Assembly (NCBI RefSeq): GCF_029227915.1
Contig: NC_079875.1
Location: forward strand, 25,676,001-25,740,000
Direction of reading: 5' to 3'
DNA from: Hydractinia symbiolongicarpus
Lineage: Eukaryota > Cnidaria > Hydrozoa > Anthoathecata > Hydractiniidae
Length of the DNA stretch: 64,000 bases
The first letter of the stretch is position 1. Every line of letters starts with the position of its first letter. Positions 6,755 to 14,800 of this stretch are shown here, in pieces. Position numbers and translations under genes: made by a program. Below the pieces are notes generated by a model that did no database searches, was not told where the DNA came from, and worked only from the letters and a program-made list of their open reading frames with translations.

Positions 6755-7171
6755 TTATTCCATTTCAAGTTTACTTATTCTCACGGTTTTTTTAGGATCG
6801 GAGGGTGGTGGGGTACCCTTCACCTTAATATTTTTGTCCTTATTTTTATACACGAAATAAGCACCAATTAAGACTAGTACTATCACTCCTCCCCCCATTA
6901 TGGTGTAGTTCATGGGCCCTCCATCTGGTTTAGGGCCTTCGGTCATAGAATCCACATCTATTACAATATCATTTGAATCTTCGGGCTGTGTTTGTGCTTG
7001 AGGCGTCGGCTGTGTTTGTGCTTGAGGCGTAGGCTGTGCTTGATTCTGTGCCATGAGCCATTTTTTATATTCTTCCCTCTTTTTACGGTTGTATTCCGCC
7101 AACCTCTTACCAGATTCAACCTTTTTAGGGTTCTTCGTTGTCACCTGAATAGGAGTCTGTTCCTCTGACAT
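6755..7171 (-). CDS. Single-span membrane protein with Pro/Gln repeats
   Basis: This 138-residue protein has a basic N-terminal third, a short tandem repeat (AQTQPTPQ, twice, about residues 47-63), an acidic patch and one transmembrane helix at about 91-107 (GGGVIVLVLIGAYFVY), then a basic tail with a Pro-rich turn. It is not recognised by family. Its start overlaps the end of the upstream gene by 47 bases in another frame, so the two are probably translated from one message or from nested messages. A structural membrane role is inferred from its place in the cluster. Confidence 0.65.
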   Translation of the reverse strand: MSEEQTPIQVTTKNPKKVESGKRLAEYNRKKREEYKKWLMAQNQAQPTPQAQTQPTPQAQTQPEDSNDIVIDVDSMTEGPKPDGGPMNYTIMGGGVIVLVLIGAYFVYKNKDKNIKVKGTPPPSDPKKTVRISKLEME

Positions 7172-7754
7172 CTTTATTATCTATATCTATATCTATATCT
7201 ATATTATTATTTGCGTTTAAATTTCTTCCAGCGATATAATGCCTACCTGTAATTAGACCCACACTGATTGGTGATAAGAATGAGCCGAATCTATAATACA
7301 AATCGCACGTGAACCTTTGAAGGGCGGAGTTTAGGAATGGGTCATTCTCCAGGTCATCTCTCAATGCATCTTGATTGTTTATTCCTAAGACTGTACAGGC
7401 CCCCATGGAATACATGTGAATGATTGATTGCCCCAAAGACTTCACCATTTGACCTGATAGTTTAGCTTCATAGATACTAAAGAGTTTCTTTACCTCTTCA
7501 TCTTTGAGCTTTTGAATTTGCTCGTCCGTATACATTTTACCCAGGTATAGCTTGCTATTTCCGGTTAACACACACTCGAGCAATTTTTGCCTCTTGCCAT
7601 CATCGGGTGTAGGACCCTTAATAAAAATTAAGTTGTCAATTGCAGTTTCAGCCATTTTCAATAGCGATAGGTATTTTTTAACACAAAAAAAGCAAAAACT
7701 AAGTACTACTACTAGTATTAGTACTAATATTATGAAATTGATATATTCTATCAT
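7125..7754 (-). CDS. Membrane-anchored protein of the morphogenesis cluster
   Basis: This 209-residue protein begins with a strong hydrophobic helix (residues about 6-25, INFIILVLILVVVLSFCFF), a signal anchor or transmembrane segment. An internal start at 7654 (MAETAID) would give a soluble 176-residue form; which is used is not decided by the sequence. The middle is helical and unrecognised. The tail has an Ile-Asp repeat (DIDIDID) encoded by an (ATCTAT)n microsatellite at about 7180-7206, which probably varies in length. The upstream region is a 34-bp tandem array. The 3' end overlaps the next gene by 47 bases. Confidence 0.6.
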   Translation of the reverse strand: MIEYINFIILVLILVVVLSFCFFCVKKYLSLLKMAETAIDNLIFIKGPTPDDGKRQKLLECVLTGNSKLYLGKMYTDEQIQKLKDEEVKKLFSIYEAKLSGQMVKSLGQSIIHMYSMGACTVLGINNQDALRDDLENDPFLNSALQRFTCDLYYRFGSFLSPISVGLITGRHYIAGRNLNANNNIDIDIDIDNKDVRGTDSYSGDNEEP

Positions 7755-7760
7755 GGTCCT

Positions 7761-7876
7761 ATAGTAGTCTATAGGAGTATTATAGGATAGTCTTATAGTA
7801 GTCTATAGGAGTATTATAGGATAGTCTTATAGTAGTCTATAGGAGTATTATAGGATAGTCTTATAGGAGTCTATAG
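7761..7876. repeat. 34-bp tandem repeat, about 3.4 copies
   Basis: Units beginning ATAGTAGTCTATAGGAG start at 7761, 7795 and 7829, with a partial unit at 7863. The period is exactly 34 and the first three copies appear identical. The array lies between the ATPase terminator hairpin and the start of the next minus-strand gene, in its promoter position, so it may be regulatory. Confidence 0.93.
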
Positions 7877-7885
7877 ATCTGTTAC

Positions 7886-7914
7886 TTTTTGTTACAAGAC
7901 TCTTGTAACAAAAA
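7886..7914 (-). terminator. Gene-end hairpin after the capsid/ATPase cluster
   Basis: TTTTTGTTACAAGA and TCTTGTAACAAAAA are perfect inverted repeats around one base; realistically a 12-bp stem with a 5-base loop. It lies 14 bases past the ATPase stop and has the GTTAC/GTAAC core. A T-run follows it in the transcribed direction. Confidence 0.5.
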
Positions 7915-7927
7915 AAAAACGTCCAAT

Positions 7928-8521
7928 CTAGCAAATCACATAAGTTCTTGGATGTTCCATTCTCATGACTAAATGTGTGTATTTGCCATCTTTTAGCCTT
8001 TCCTTAACCTTCTGGATCTCTGACTGTGATTCAATGACATCATTCTCTTCATGAATAGTTGCGAGATCTTGCCTGTCCTTCGGATACCACACATATAACA
8101 TTTTCGCCTGCCTTCGTAAGTTCTTCGGTATCGCGGTGTATGATTGCGTGAGTAGCCACATGGTGTGGTTTCGATGCCGACCGCTGATGGCCAGCTCCAG
8201 CAGTGGTTGTCTCTTTTTGTCCAGTTTCTCATCCGCGATTATATCGTCGATCAGGAATAATGTTCCGGCACATAAATCCGTCATCTTTTGAATCCATTCA
8301 TATAACATACCTCTGGGCTCAATTAGAATCACATATCTGTCGTTCCAAAACCATTTTCGACACATATATGTCTTGTTCCATCTTAATGTTGGACATATAA
8401 TCACAATGAAATCGAAGTGATCAAAGTATTCACTCTCTAGTAGCGTTACTACGCGTTTAGATTTTCCGCAGCCCGTGGGACCGACGAATAGTGCCGTGTG
8501 AGGATCTTTCATGTAGTCCAT
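7928..8521 (-). CDS. FtsK/HerA-superfamily genome-packaging ATPase (A32-like)
   Basis: This protein would pump element DNA into the capsid. Counting from the start at 8521 it has 197 residues. Walker A is GPTGCGKS at residues 14-21, Walker B is LFLIDD at 88-93, and the later HRNHTMWLLTQSYTAIP segment matches the sensor or arginine-region block of Maverick ATPases. An upstream in-frame ATG at 8548 overlaps the capsid gene, but 8521 is preferred: it directly follows the capsid stop as TAAGATG and shares TATATTAAGATG with another gene of the element. No lesions are seen. Coupled translation with the capsid gene is likely. A hairpin 14 bases after the stop ends the cluster. Confidence 0.92.
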   Translation of the reverse strand: MDYMKDPHTALFVGPTGCGKSKRVVTLLESEYFDHFDFIVIICPTLRWNKTYMCRKWFWNDRYVILIEPRGMLYEWIQKMTDLCAGTLFLIDDIIADEKLDKKRQPLLELAISGRHRNHTMWLLTQSYTAIPKNLRRQAKMLYVWYPKDRQDLATIHEENDVIESQSEIQKVKERLKDGKYTHLVMRMEHPRTYVIC

Positions 8522-8522
8522 C

Positions 8523-9842
8523 TTAATATAGTACATCCATAATTTCACCGTTTTGAATATTTAATTGAGCATCCATGATTAGATATATGTAAGCGTTTAA
8601 GGATCCCGCGGTTTCGGCGGTCTTTTCAACTTGCAGTGTGATCCCCTCACTAGCATTTTCAATTCGTCGACCGGTCCCGTGCAGTGAGTTTTCATCTATG
8701 GTTCTGAAATCCAGCCATAGAGCATATTTTGTAGTTAGGTAGTCGGAGACTTTCACATCATGTAATTGCAAATGTTTTTGTATTTCACCGGCATTGCCAT
8801 CCCTTTGCTTGCCCTCCGCAAAATACTTGCAAATTTCACCATAATGCTCAAACGGTTGCATTCCCTGAGCGAAAAGTTGGTTAGGCTTACTCTCAACTAT
8901 GGCGGATACCTTTTTGATCTTAGGATTGTAGAACCTACCTGTATCTCGTTTGTAGGCTTGTTCGTCCTCAAACAAAACCAATATACCCTTCAGAGACTTG
9001 CAAGGTGTATTGAACGACCAATTCCACGTTGTGTCCGACTTATCCACCCTAATTTGTCTATGTCTCAAAAATCTGTCGTAAAGTACGGCCATGTTTTCGT
9101 ATTCATTTGAAATGAATCTGGCAAGTGTCGGTTGTGTCACAATCTCATATTCCAGAGATATGTTGGAGATTTTGTATTTAGCATCCGGCGCCGGTGCTGT
9201 GGCAGAACCCGTGGGTTTGGTCGGTGTTGATAATACGACCCTGTCGTAACTGTTGAATGTTATCTCATAACACAGCCTATTCCCTAATCCGGCCTGATAA
9301 TATGGGATAGTGCTATCCAACATTTCGAAATCCAGCGGTATGGTGAACTTATTTTTGTATGCATCATAGATGGCCTTGTCCGCGACCTCGGATGCATCTT
9401 TATCCGCCGCTCCAACTCTCAATTTCATGCAATTTTCCTTGCACCCATCACCGGATATGATACCTTGCCTGATTGAGTTCCCCTTCTCATGCTTTGTTAG
9501 CCATAAATCTCTGTAGCATCCGAAAAGATCAAAGTCATCAATGCTCAGAACCTCGGTGCCCTCGAACTTGATGGCCAACTTTTTAACAATGGCCCTTCCA
9601 ATGTTAGATACTAATGTTCTTTTTGTGTCGACTTTTGACTCGAGATCAACATCGAAACTAAGTTTTGAAGTACCCGGAACAATGACATCATCGTTACCTA
9701 AATTAGGAAACCTAATCAGGAGTAACTGGTTTTGATCAATCTCACTTGGGTTGTGAGTGACAAATACTTTTTGGTGTGTGCCCTTTACACCATGCGCGGT
9801 TCTAAGTGAACGTTCTGGATTTAACCTTTTCCCGTATTCCAT
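8523..9842 (-). CDS. Major capsid protein, double jelly-roll
   Basis: This 439-residue protein sits between the penton-like gene and the packaging ATPase, the normal order in Mavericks. Its composition is beta-rich without membrane segments. Features typical of the family's double jelly-roll hexon include the N-terminal RLNPERSLR-type segment, NLGNDDVIVPGTSKLSFDVD leading into the first barrel, and a second barrel from about residue 230 with YDRFLRHRQIRVD and LWLDFRTIDE near the end. It forms pseudo-hexameric capsomers in this virus lineage. Assignment rests on recognition of the family pattern and on context, not on a catalytic motif. The frame is complete. The start at 9842 is 69 bases after the penton-like gene; the stop abuts the ATPase start. 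Confidence 0.85.
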   Translation of the reverse strand: MEYGKRLNPERSLRTAHGVKGTHQKVFVTHNPSEIDQNQLLLIRFPNLGNDDVIVPGTSKLSFDVDLESKVDTKRTLVSNIGRAIVKKLAIKFEGTEVLSIDDFDLFGCYRDLWLTKHEKGNSIRQGIISGDGCKENCMKLRVGAADKDASEVADKAIYDAYKNKFTIPLDFEMLDSTIPYYQAGLGNRLCYEITFNSYDRVVLSTPTKPTGSATAPAPDAKYKISNISLEYEIVTQPTLARFISNEYENMAVLYDRFLRHRQIRVDKSDTTWNWSFNTPCKSLKGILVLFEDEQAYKRDTGRFYNPKIKKVSAIVESKPNQLFAQGMQPFEHYGEICKYFAEGKQRDGNAGEIQKHLQLHDVKVSDYLTTKYALWLDFRTIDENSLHGTGRRIENASEGITLQVEKTAETAGSLNAYIYLIMDAQLNIQNGEIMDVLY

Positions 9843-9911
9843 GTTATTCCATGTTTGTTATTACTTTTATTACTTTTATTTTATTTTTACTTTAATTCGG
9901 TTTAGCGTTAC

Positions 9912-10475
9912 CTATTGCTCACTGTATATGTCTATCATCTCTCTTATGTGAAGGACAACCGTTGTTCCCAGACTATCTTTTACAAGATCTCCATTTTGAT
10001 CGGTGATTTTCAAAGTAAGTGATTGAAGGAAACCATTCTTAAGTTTCTTATATTGTGGGTTTTTGGGCTCAATATGTGTAACATCACCATACTCGGATAT
10101 ATGATATGTGAGCAGGTTGTTGCTATATCTACCATCTTTAAGATTTAATGTATTATCCAATTCATTCAGATTGAAATGTAGTTCTGTTATGTTGGTTAGC
10201 TTATTTGTTTTGATTACTCTGGGGTCTTTGATTAATGGTGTGGATGTGACATCACCCGCTAAAGATGCGTTCAACTCCCTTCCGGTGTATTTTCCTTTCG
10301 GTAGCAACTTTTCGTCCTTTCCAATGGTCACTTTTAGTGGAGCTGTGATTTCATATGTAACATTGTCCGAAAACGTCTCCATGATCGCAACTTCTTTTGT
10401 GCCATGTGGGTTTGTGATCGGGCGATACAAATAGATTGTCTTTTCACTATTTACGTCCTTTATTGTGATATACAT
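9912..10475 (-). CDS. Minor capsid (penton-like) protein, single jelly-roll
   Basis: This 187-residue protein is beta-rich and soluble, of the size and position of the Maverick penton protein, which occupies capsid vertices as a single jelly-roll. Visible strand-like blocks include KTIYLYRPITN, VTYEITAPLKVTIG, ITELHFNLNEL and GTTVVLHIREMIDIY. There is no catalytic motif, so the call depends on length, composition and its place directly upstream of the capsid gene. The start at 10475 faces the start of the 398-residue gene across 38 bp. The frame is intact. Confidence 0.75.
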   Translation of the reverse strand: MYITIKDVNSEKTIYLYRPITNPHGTKEVAIMETFSDNVTYEITAPLKVTIGKDEKLLPKGKYTGRELNASLAGDVTSTPLIKDPRVIKTNKLTNITELHFNLNELDNTLNLKDGRYSNNLLTYHISEYGDVTHIEPKNPQYKKLKNGFLQSLTLKITDQNGDLVKDSLGTTVVLHIREMIDIYSEQ

Positions 10476-10513
10476 TATTATATTAGAGATTGTGAATATA
10501 TTTAAATCAAAGA
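10476..10513. promoter_or_regulatory. Divergent promoter region, 38 bp
   Basis: Only 38 AT-rich bases separate the divergent starts at 10475 and 10514 (TATTATATTAGAG, AATATATTTAAATC). Both transcription units must start within or inside the neighbouring frames. The TATATTTAAAT core is the best TATA candidate. Confidence 0.45.
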
Positions 10514-11710
10514 ATGGATGGCATTTTCAAATATAACCCGAATGCGGCATATAAGCCAAATGGAGGGCTGGATCTTCAAATATTGGATGCTAAGGATCTA
10601 TACAAACAGACCATTATTGTGTCCGAAAATGGCTCTTTCCCCGCTTCCTTTCCTAATATTTTTACCAATTATGAACTTAGTCAAAACGCGCAACGTATGA
10701 GAATTTGGAATGAGCAACCTTTTAGACCATGGCAAACCCAGCTAAATTTTGCCACTTGGTGCGCTTCAAGTGCCTGTGGGGTAAGTTCCGAACACCTGAA
10801 GGAAGGTAGATCTATGGTCAGGTCAATATATCGTTTTCATGTGTATTATCACATTAGACGAATCATTAAGCGCTTGCAGACACCTCTACCTTTTGAGGAT
10901 AGTTTTAATCAATGCGATAATACATATTCAAACGAAGAATTTCTAAAAATATGTGGTGAATATGACGTCGATTCTAATCCTATGAAATACAGAGGTCAAT
11001 ACTTTTTCAGCTCATATCAAAAAAGACGTAAAAACTATCCAACTCCAGGGTTGAGTTTTTTCTCGGACGACTCCATGACACGATGGATTGTGGAAAAATC
11101 TAATGGATTTACAAAAACGGGCCTTGTGAAGATCTCAAGCAGTGTTAGGGCCTATGCCTATCTTGTTCTTAGTTCTCAGGCCTCGGCACGCTCCTCCATC
11201 CTTGGTAATGATTCAAGTGCTCTGACCGCCCAAAGAGTTTTTATGAATAACCTTGAAGACATTGTTAACCGTAGGGTTGATATTCAGGAGGACATTAAAC
11301 GTTATCAGGATACGCTAAACTACGCTTCAAGTAAGGTTGATTATTCGGTTGGACAAGGTATTTATATGATACCTAGTGACATGAATCTCAGAATTAAGAC
11401 GGGTGTGGTGGGTTACAACAACAAGATTTTGATATCTGGTGAGGATCTTACCATTGGTATCAATCGAAAGGTTAATGTTACTGAATCACATAAGATAACT
11501 AAAAAGAAGCCGGTAGCACCCGACCATCCTGATACCCATCCTGATAAACACATTATCGTGCACCACGTGGATACCGTGGATAAACACATTACCGGTACTA
11601 CCGGTGTTAGTGATACTAGCGCTACCGGTGGTAGTACACATGAAGATGAGAAGATCGCTCTGATTTTATCTTTTACGGCAGCATTTGGTATATGGTATGC
11701 TTTTCGATAG
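10514..11710 (+). CDS. Maverick protein with C-terminal membrane anchor
   Basis: This 398-residue protein lies at the right end of the element, next to the penton-like gene. Residues 1-320 look globular, with conserved-looking aromatic blocks (FRPWQTQLNFATW, YRFHVYYHIRR) and several Cys. About 325-372 is His/Thr/Asp-rich and low in complexity (HPDTHPDKHIIVHHVD), which could bind metal or be a linker. A hydrophobic helix at about 380-396 ends in FR. I do not recognise the family; proteins of this size near the capsid genes occur in animal Mavericks and may be minor virion proteins. The frame is intact and is followed by a hairpin at 11,720-11,743. Confidence 0.65.
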   Translation: MDGIFKYNPNAAYKPNGGLDLQILDAKDLYKQTIIVSENGSFPASFPNIFTNYELSQNAQRMRIWNEQPFRPWQTQLNFATWCASSACGVSSEHLKEGRSMVRSIYRFHVYYHIRRIIKRLQTPLPFEDSFNQCDNTYSNEEFLKICGEYDVDSNPMKYRGQYFFSSYQKRRKNYPTPGLSFFSDDSMTRWIVEKSNGFTKTGLVKISSSVRAYAYLVLSSQASARSSILGNDSSALTAQRVFMNNLEDIVNRRVDIQEDIKRYQDTLNYASSKVDYSVGQGIYMIPSDMNLRIKTGVVGYNNKILISGEDLTIGINRKVNVTESHKITKKKPVAPDHPDTHPDKHIIVHHVDTVDKHITGTTGVSDTSATGGSTHEDEKIALILSFTAAFGIWYAFR

Positions 11711-11719
11711 CTAGAGGCC

Positions 11720-11743
11720 ATTATAGACACATATCACTATAAT
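11720..11743 (+). terminator. Gene-end hairpin after the last Maverick gene
   Basis: ATTATAG and CTATAAT form a 7-bp stem with a 10-base loop, 9 bases past the stop at 11,710. It is weaker than the other gene-end hairpins but in the same position. Confidence 0.35.
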
Positions 11744-11762
11744 TTATAGGGCACGACAGATG

Positions 11763-11822
11763 AGGGTGGGTAGGGACCCATGAGGCACGGCGGGGCCAGG
11801 GGGACACGGCCGGGGTGGGGGG
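11763..11822 (+). other. G-rich tract with G-quadruplex potential near the element end
   Basis: The plus strand has two clusters of G runs: GGGTGGGTAGGG at 11,764-11,775 and, at 11,792-11,822, runs of four to six G separated by short spacers. This is the most GC-rich stretch of the right part of the element, just before composition becomes AT-rich. It could belong to the terminal repeat or its subterminal region; the missing left end prevents a test. Confidence 0.5.
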
Positions 11823-14800
11823 TTTTGGACGGATATTATAGAGCATGCCCGCTTATTTAACGTAAAGTGGTAAAGTGCACATGGATTTTATCGACTCTTC
11901 TATCGTTGATTTGACGTGGATGATCTATAAATTGACGTGGAGTGTGCACAACATATTAATCACTGTCCTAGGATCCACATTTTCCTATCTCTTACCTTGC
12001 GTTTAAACGATCCCTAATTGTGATGGCGGACCCTCTATGTGCGATGTTTGTTAATTGTTGTAGTATTTTCTCCTTATATTTTCTTTCTGTCTTTCTGTTA
12101 CTTGTGATTTCCACAACAACTTTTTGTGTTAAAATGTGCCATGCGATTTAATAGGGAAATTATGTGGATTTCTGAAAACAATGACAGTGACACTGGGGGA
12201 GTTTTGTTTACTGTACTATGCTTTTGAACTGAAGAACACAAGGAAGAATACAAAAAAGAAAGTTTATTATTGAAAGTCTTCTAAAATTCAGAATTAAAAG
12301 ATAAAATCTAAAATTGAAAATCAACATACAAATTAAAAAAACCGTACGTATGAATTCCAAATTTTTAAGGACTGAATATTTAAAATTCAAGAATCTAAGG
12401 TGAGTCAATTGTTGAATAGGTGTGTTTTTTTTTAATTTTTTCTTCAATCAGAGTTTGAATTTTCTGTTACTTCTTTCTTTATCAACCACGTTTATATATA
12501 GGCGAACAAGCTCGGAAAAAAAGAGTGTTACGGTGCTGCATACGTTAAACCCACTGGCTTTATAACAGTGTTGACTTTTCCTGCATGCTTTGGCTACCAT
12601 TACTAATGTTACGTAAAAACAACTATATTTTTCGGTCTCAACAAAGAGTGACCATCTAAATGTGTTCTTTCGAGAAAAAAAAAATGACATTGAAACTAAG
12701 ACGTACAATAAGATTTTGTCGCATTATTTTGTTGAACATTATACGCATAGAAAGACAAGAATAGTTCTCTGCACTGTTAGTAGAATTTTCACATTATTTA
12801 CTTGATATAGTGCTATGATAATAACAGGATTATTCTCAAGCGTGCTTTTCAAACATATTAACTCCGCATGCTTTCATCCCAAGGGTACGACTTTTCGCTT
12901 CTGTTATAACTACCCAGTAATGAATTGATAATTCCATAGTATCCTTTTATGTATAGAATTCAGTTATACGGTTACTCGGATGTCCCATGGAATTTCAAGA
13001 AAATAAAATAAAATCTCGTGACTATCGGCCACTATAGATCAGTTCTGAAAAAAACTCGATTTTTTACAAAATCAAACTGTTTTGGGGCGGGCATGTTAAA
13101 AAATTACGTGCTTCCCGCCACGAAAGTGAAAATAATCATGAACTTTTTTTATCGATTCTGCTTCTTCTGCCGTAAGTTTGATAGTATAATTCACTTTTTC
13201 GGAGGAACACAAATGAGAATATATATAAAGCTAAAAAAGTATTAAAACAATGAACACATCCGGCCTTCATCTTACCGTCGACACATCATAGCTATGTATA
13301 GGAGATGCACATAGACAAAATTTAGCAATATTTATTATTAAACACGATTAGAATGTTTGTAGAATTTTTCATTACTTTTTAACGAAGTGTCATGACTGCT
13401 TTTTATATTAAAATTTTTTAGAACTTTGATGATGATTGTTCTCAACCGTCTTTTTCAAACAGTATTACAATATTTACGTCGCATGCTTTCCGTAATTATA
13501 AAATTCATATTTCTATATCTTATAAAAACATATTTCCCAAGCGTAAGTTTAATGGTTTTTCGCTTCAATTATAACTACCCATTAAGGAATTAATAATGAC
13601 ATTGTATCTTTCTCATGTAGGGAATACATACCACGGTGACTGATATCCCATGACATTTTAAGAAAAGAAATTACTTAACCAGAACAATTTTATTCCACGC
13701 CTAGTCGAGATAAGCCATGTTGAGCAAGAGGAAAGAGTTTCTGACGATGAGAAAACGTAACATGATTGGGTAAAAAGTTTATAGTAGCCGATAATAAGTT
13801 GCGTTTTTACTGATTTATTATCTATTTTTTCATTTACCTGATCCAAAGAACGGTGCATCTGTTTTTAATTTATTTATAGAATGACAAAAGAAACTTCAGA
13901 AGCAAAGTCGAATTTTTACAGTTCGAACAATCTTACAATCTTACTCAGCATTTTATGGAAAGGCGGAAAAAGCAATTGTGGGAGCCCAGAAGAGGTTGGA
14001 ATTGACGATCTGGTTTGCTGTAGGGGATTTTTTTTTACTTTTTATTATATTACGTATCGTGTGCTGTAAAGACGTGCACGCCCGCTAAACAGCAAACTGC
14101 AATACACTCGAACATATAATTACCCGCGTATTTATTTTCCCGCAACAAGCCTTTAGGACAGATTTAAGTATTGTGCGCTCCTTGCAGGCTGTGTAGAATA
14201 GAATCATTATGTACCGTTTTGTATGGCTGTCAAATACTTAACCCTCTTTATTAAATGCCAACCTGCATTTCAACTCCAGAACAATTGTGCATATAACTGG
14301 TCCTACAAAAATGAAAATATTACTTTGTATATTCGCTTATTTATTTATGAAAAATAATATTTCGCGCACAAAAATTATAATTAATGCAAGTATCCCGCTT
14401 TTCTTAACATTATCGACACACTGGTAGAACTCCTCTAATAAATTTTTTACTATTTTTAACCTTGCGGAGGTTTAAGTGTGTCTTAAAAATTTCCACTATA
14501 TATCTTGTTACGACAAACAATGCTTGATTAACCATTTTATCGACTTTGTTTGTTCTGTTTGTTCACAGTGCTTCTTTATCAAAGAATCACTAAAAAAACA
14601 CAGTATCTTACTCAGGTACGATAGGAAATGTTGCAGCTAGACACAAACCAAGCTGTATTTATCTTAAAACAGACACATAAAAAATTTTTTCGAACAATTC
14701 TTCAAGCAATTGATTTCTGTTAAACAAATTTCATCTTTCAGTGCCGTTTTATGAAATATTTTGTTAGCAGGTATAATAATTGCAACTACTTAAAAAACAA

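Larger units (their letters stand above)
1..11830. mobile_element. Maverick/Polinton (adintovirus-like) element, right-hand part
   Basis: Positions 1 to about 11,830 hold the core Maverick gene set in compact arrangement: polymerase B N-terminus, retroviral-type integrase, FtsK/HerA-like packaging ATPase, double-jelly-roll capsid protein and penton-like protein, plus small membrane proteins. Mavericks are integrated, virus-like DNA transposons of animals and protists that encode a virion. The left end lies outside the window. The right end is not exactly placed: coding stops at 11,710, a GC-rich tract follows at 11,763-11,822, and composition then becomes clearly more AT-rich. No terminal inverted repeat can be identified because its partner is missing. 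No adenain-type protease was seen. The main genes are intact, so this is a young or recently active copy, apart from one duplication-truncated gene near 1.7 kb. Confidence 0.92.

Noticed and set aside
11830-12200. Exact Maverick terminal inverted repeat
   Set aside because: The partner end is outside the window, so no inverted repeat can be matched; the boundary is only estimated from composition.
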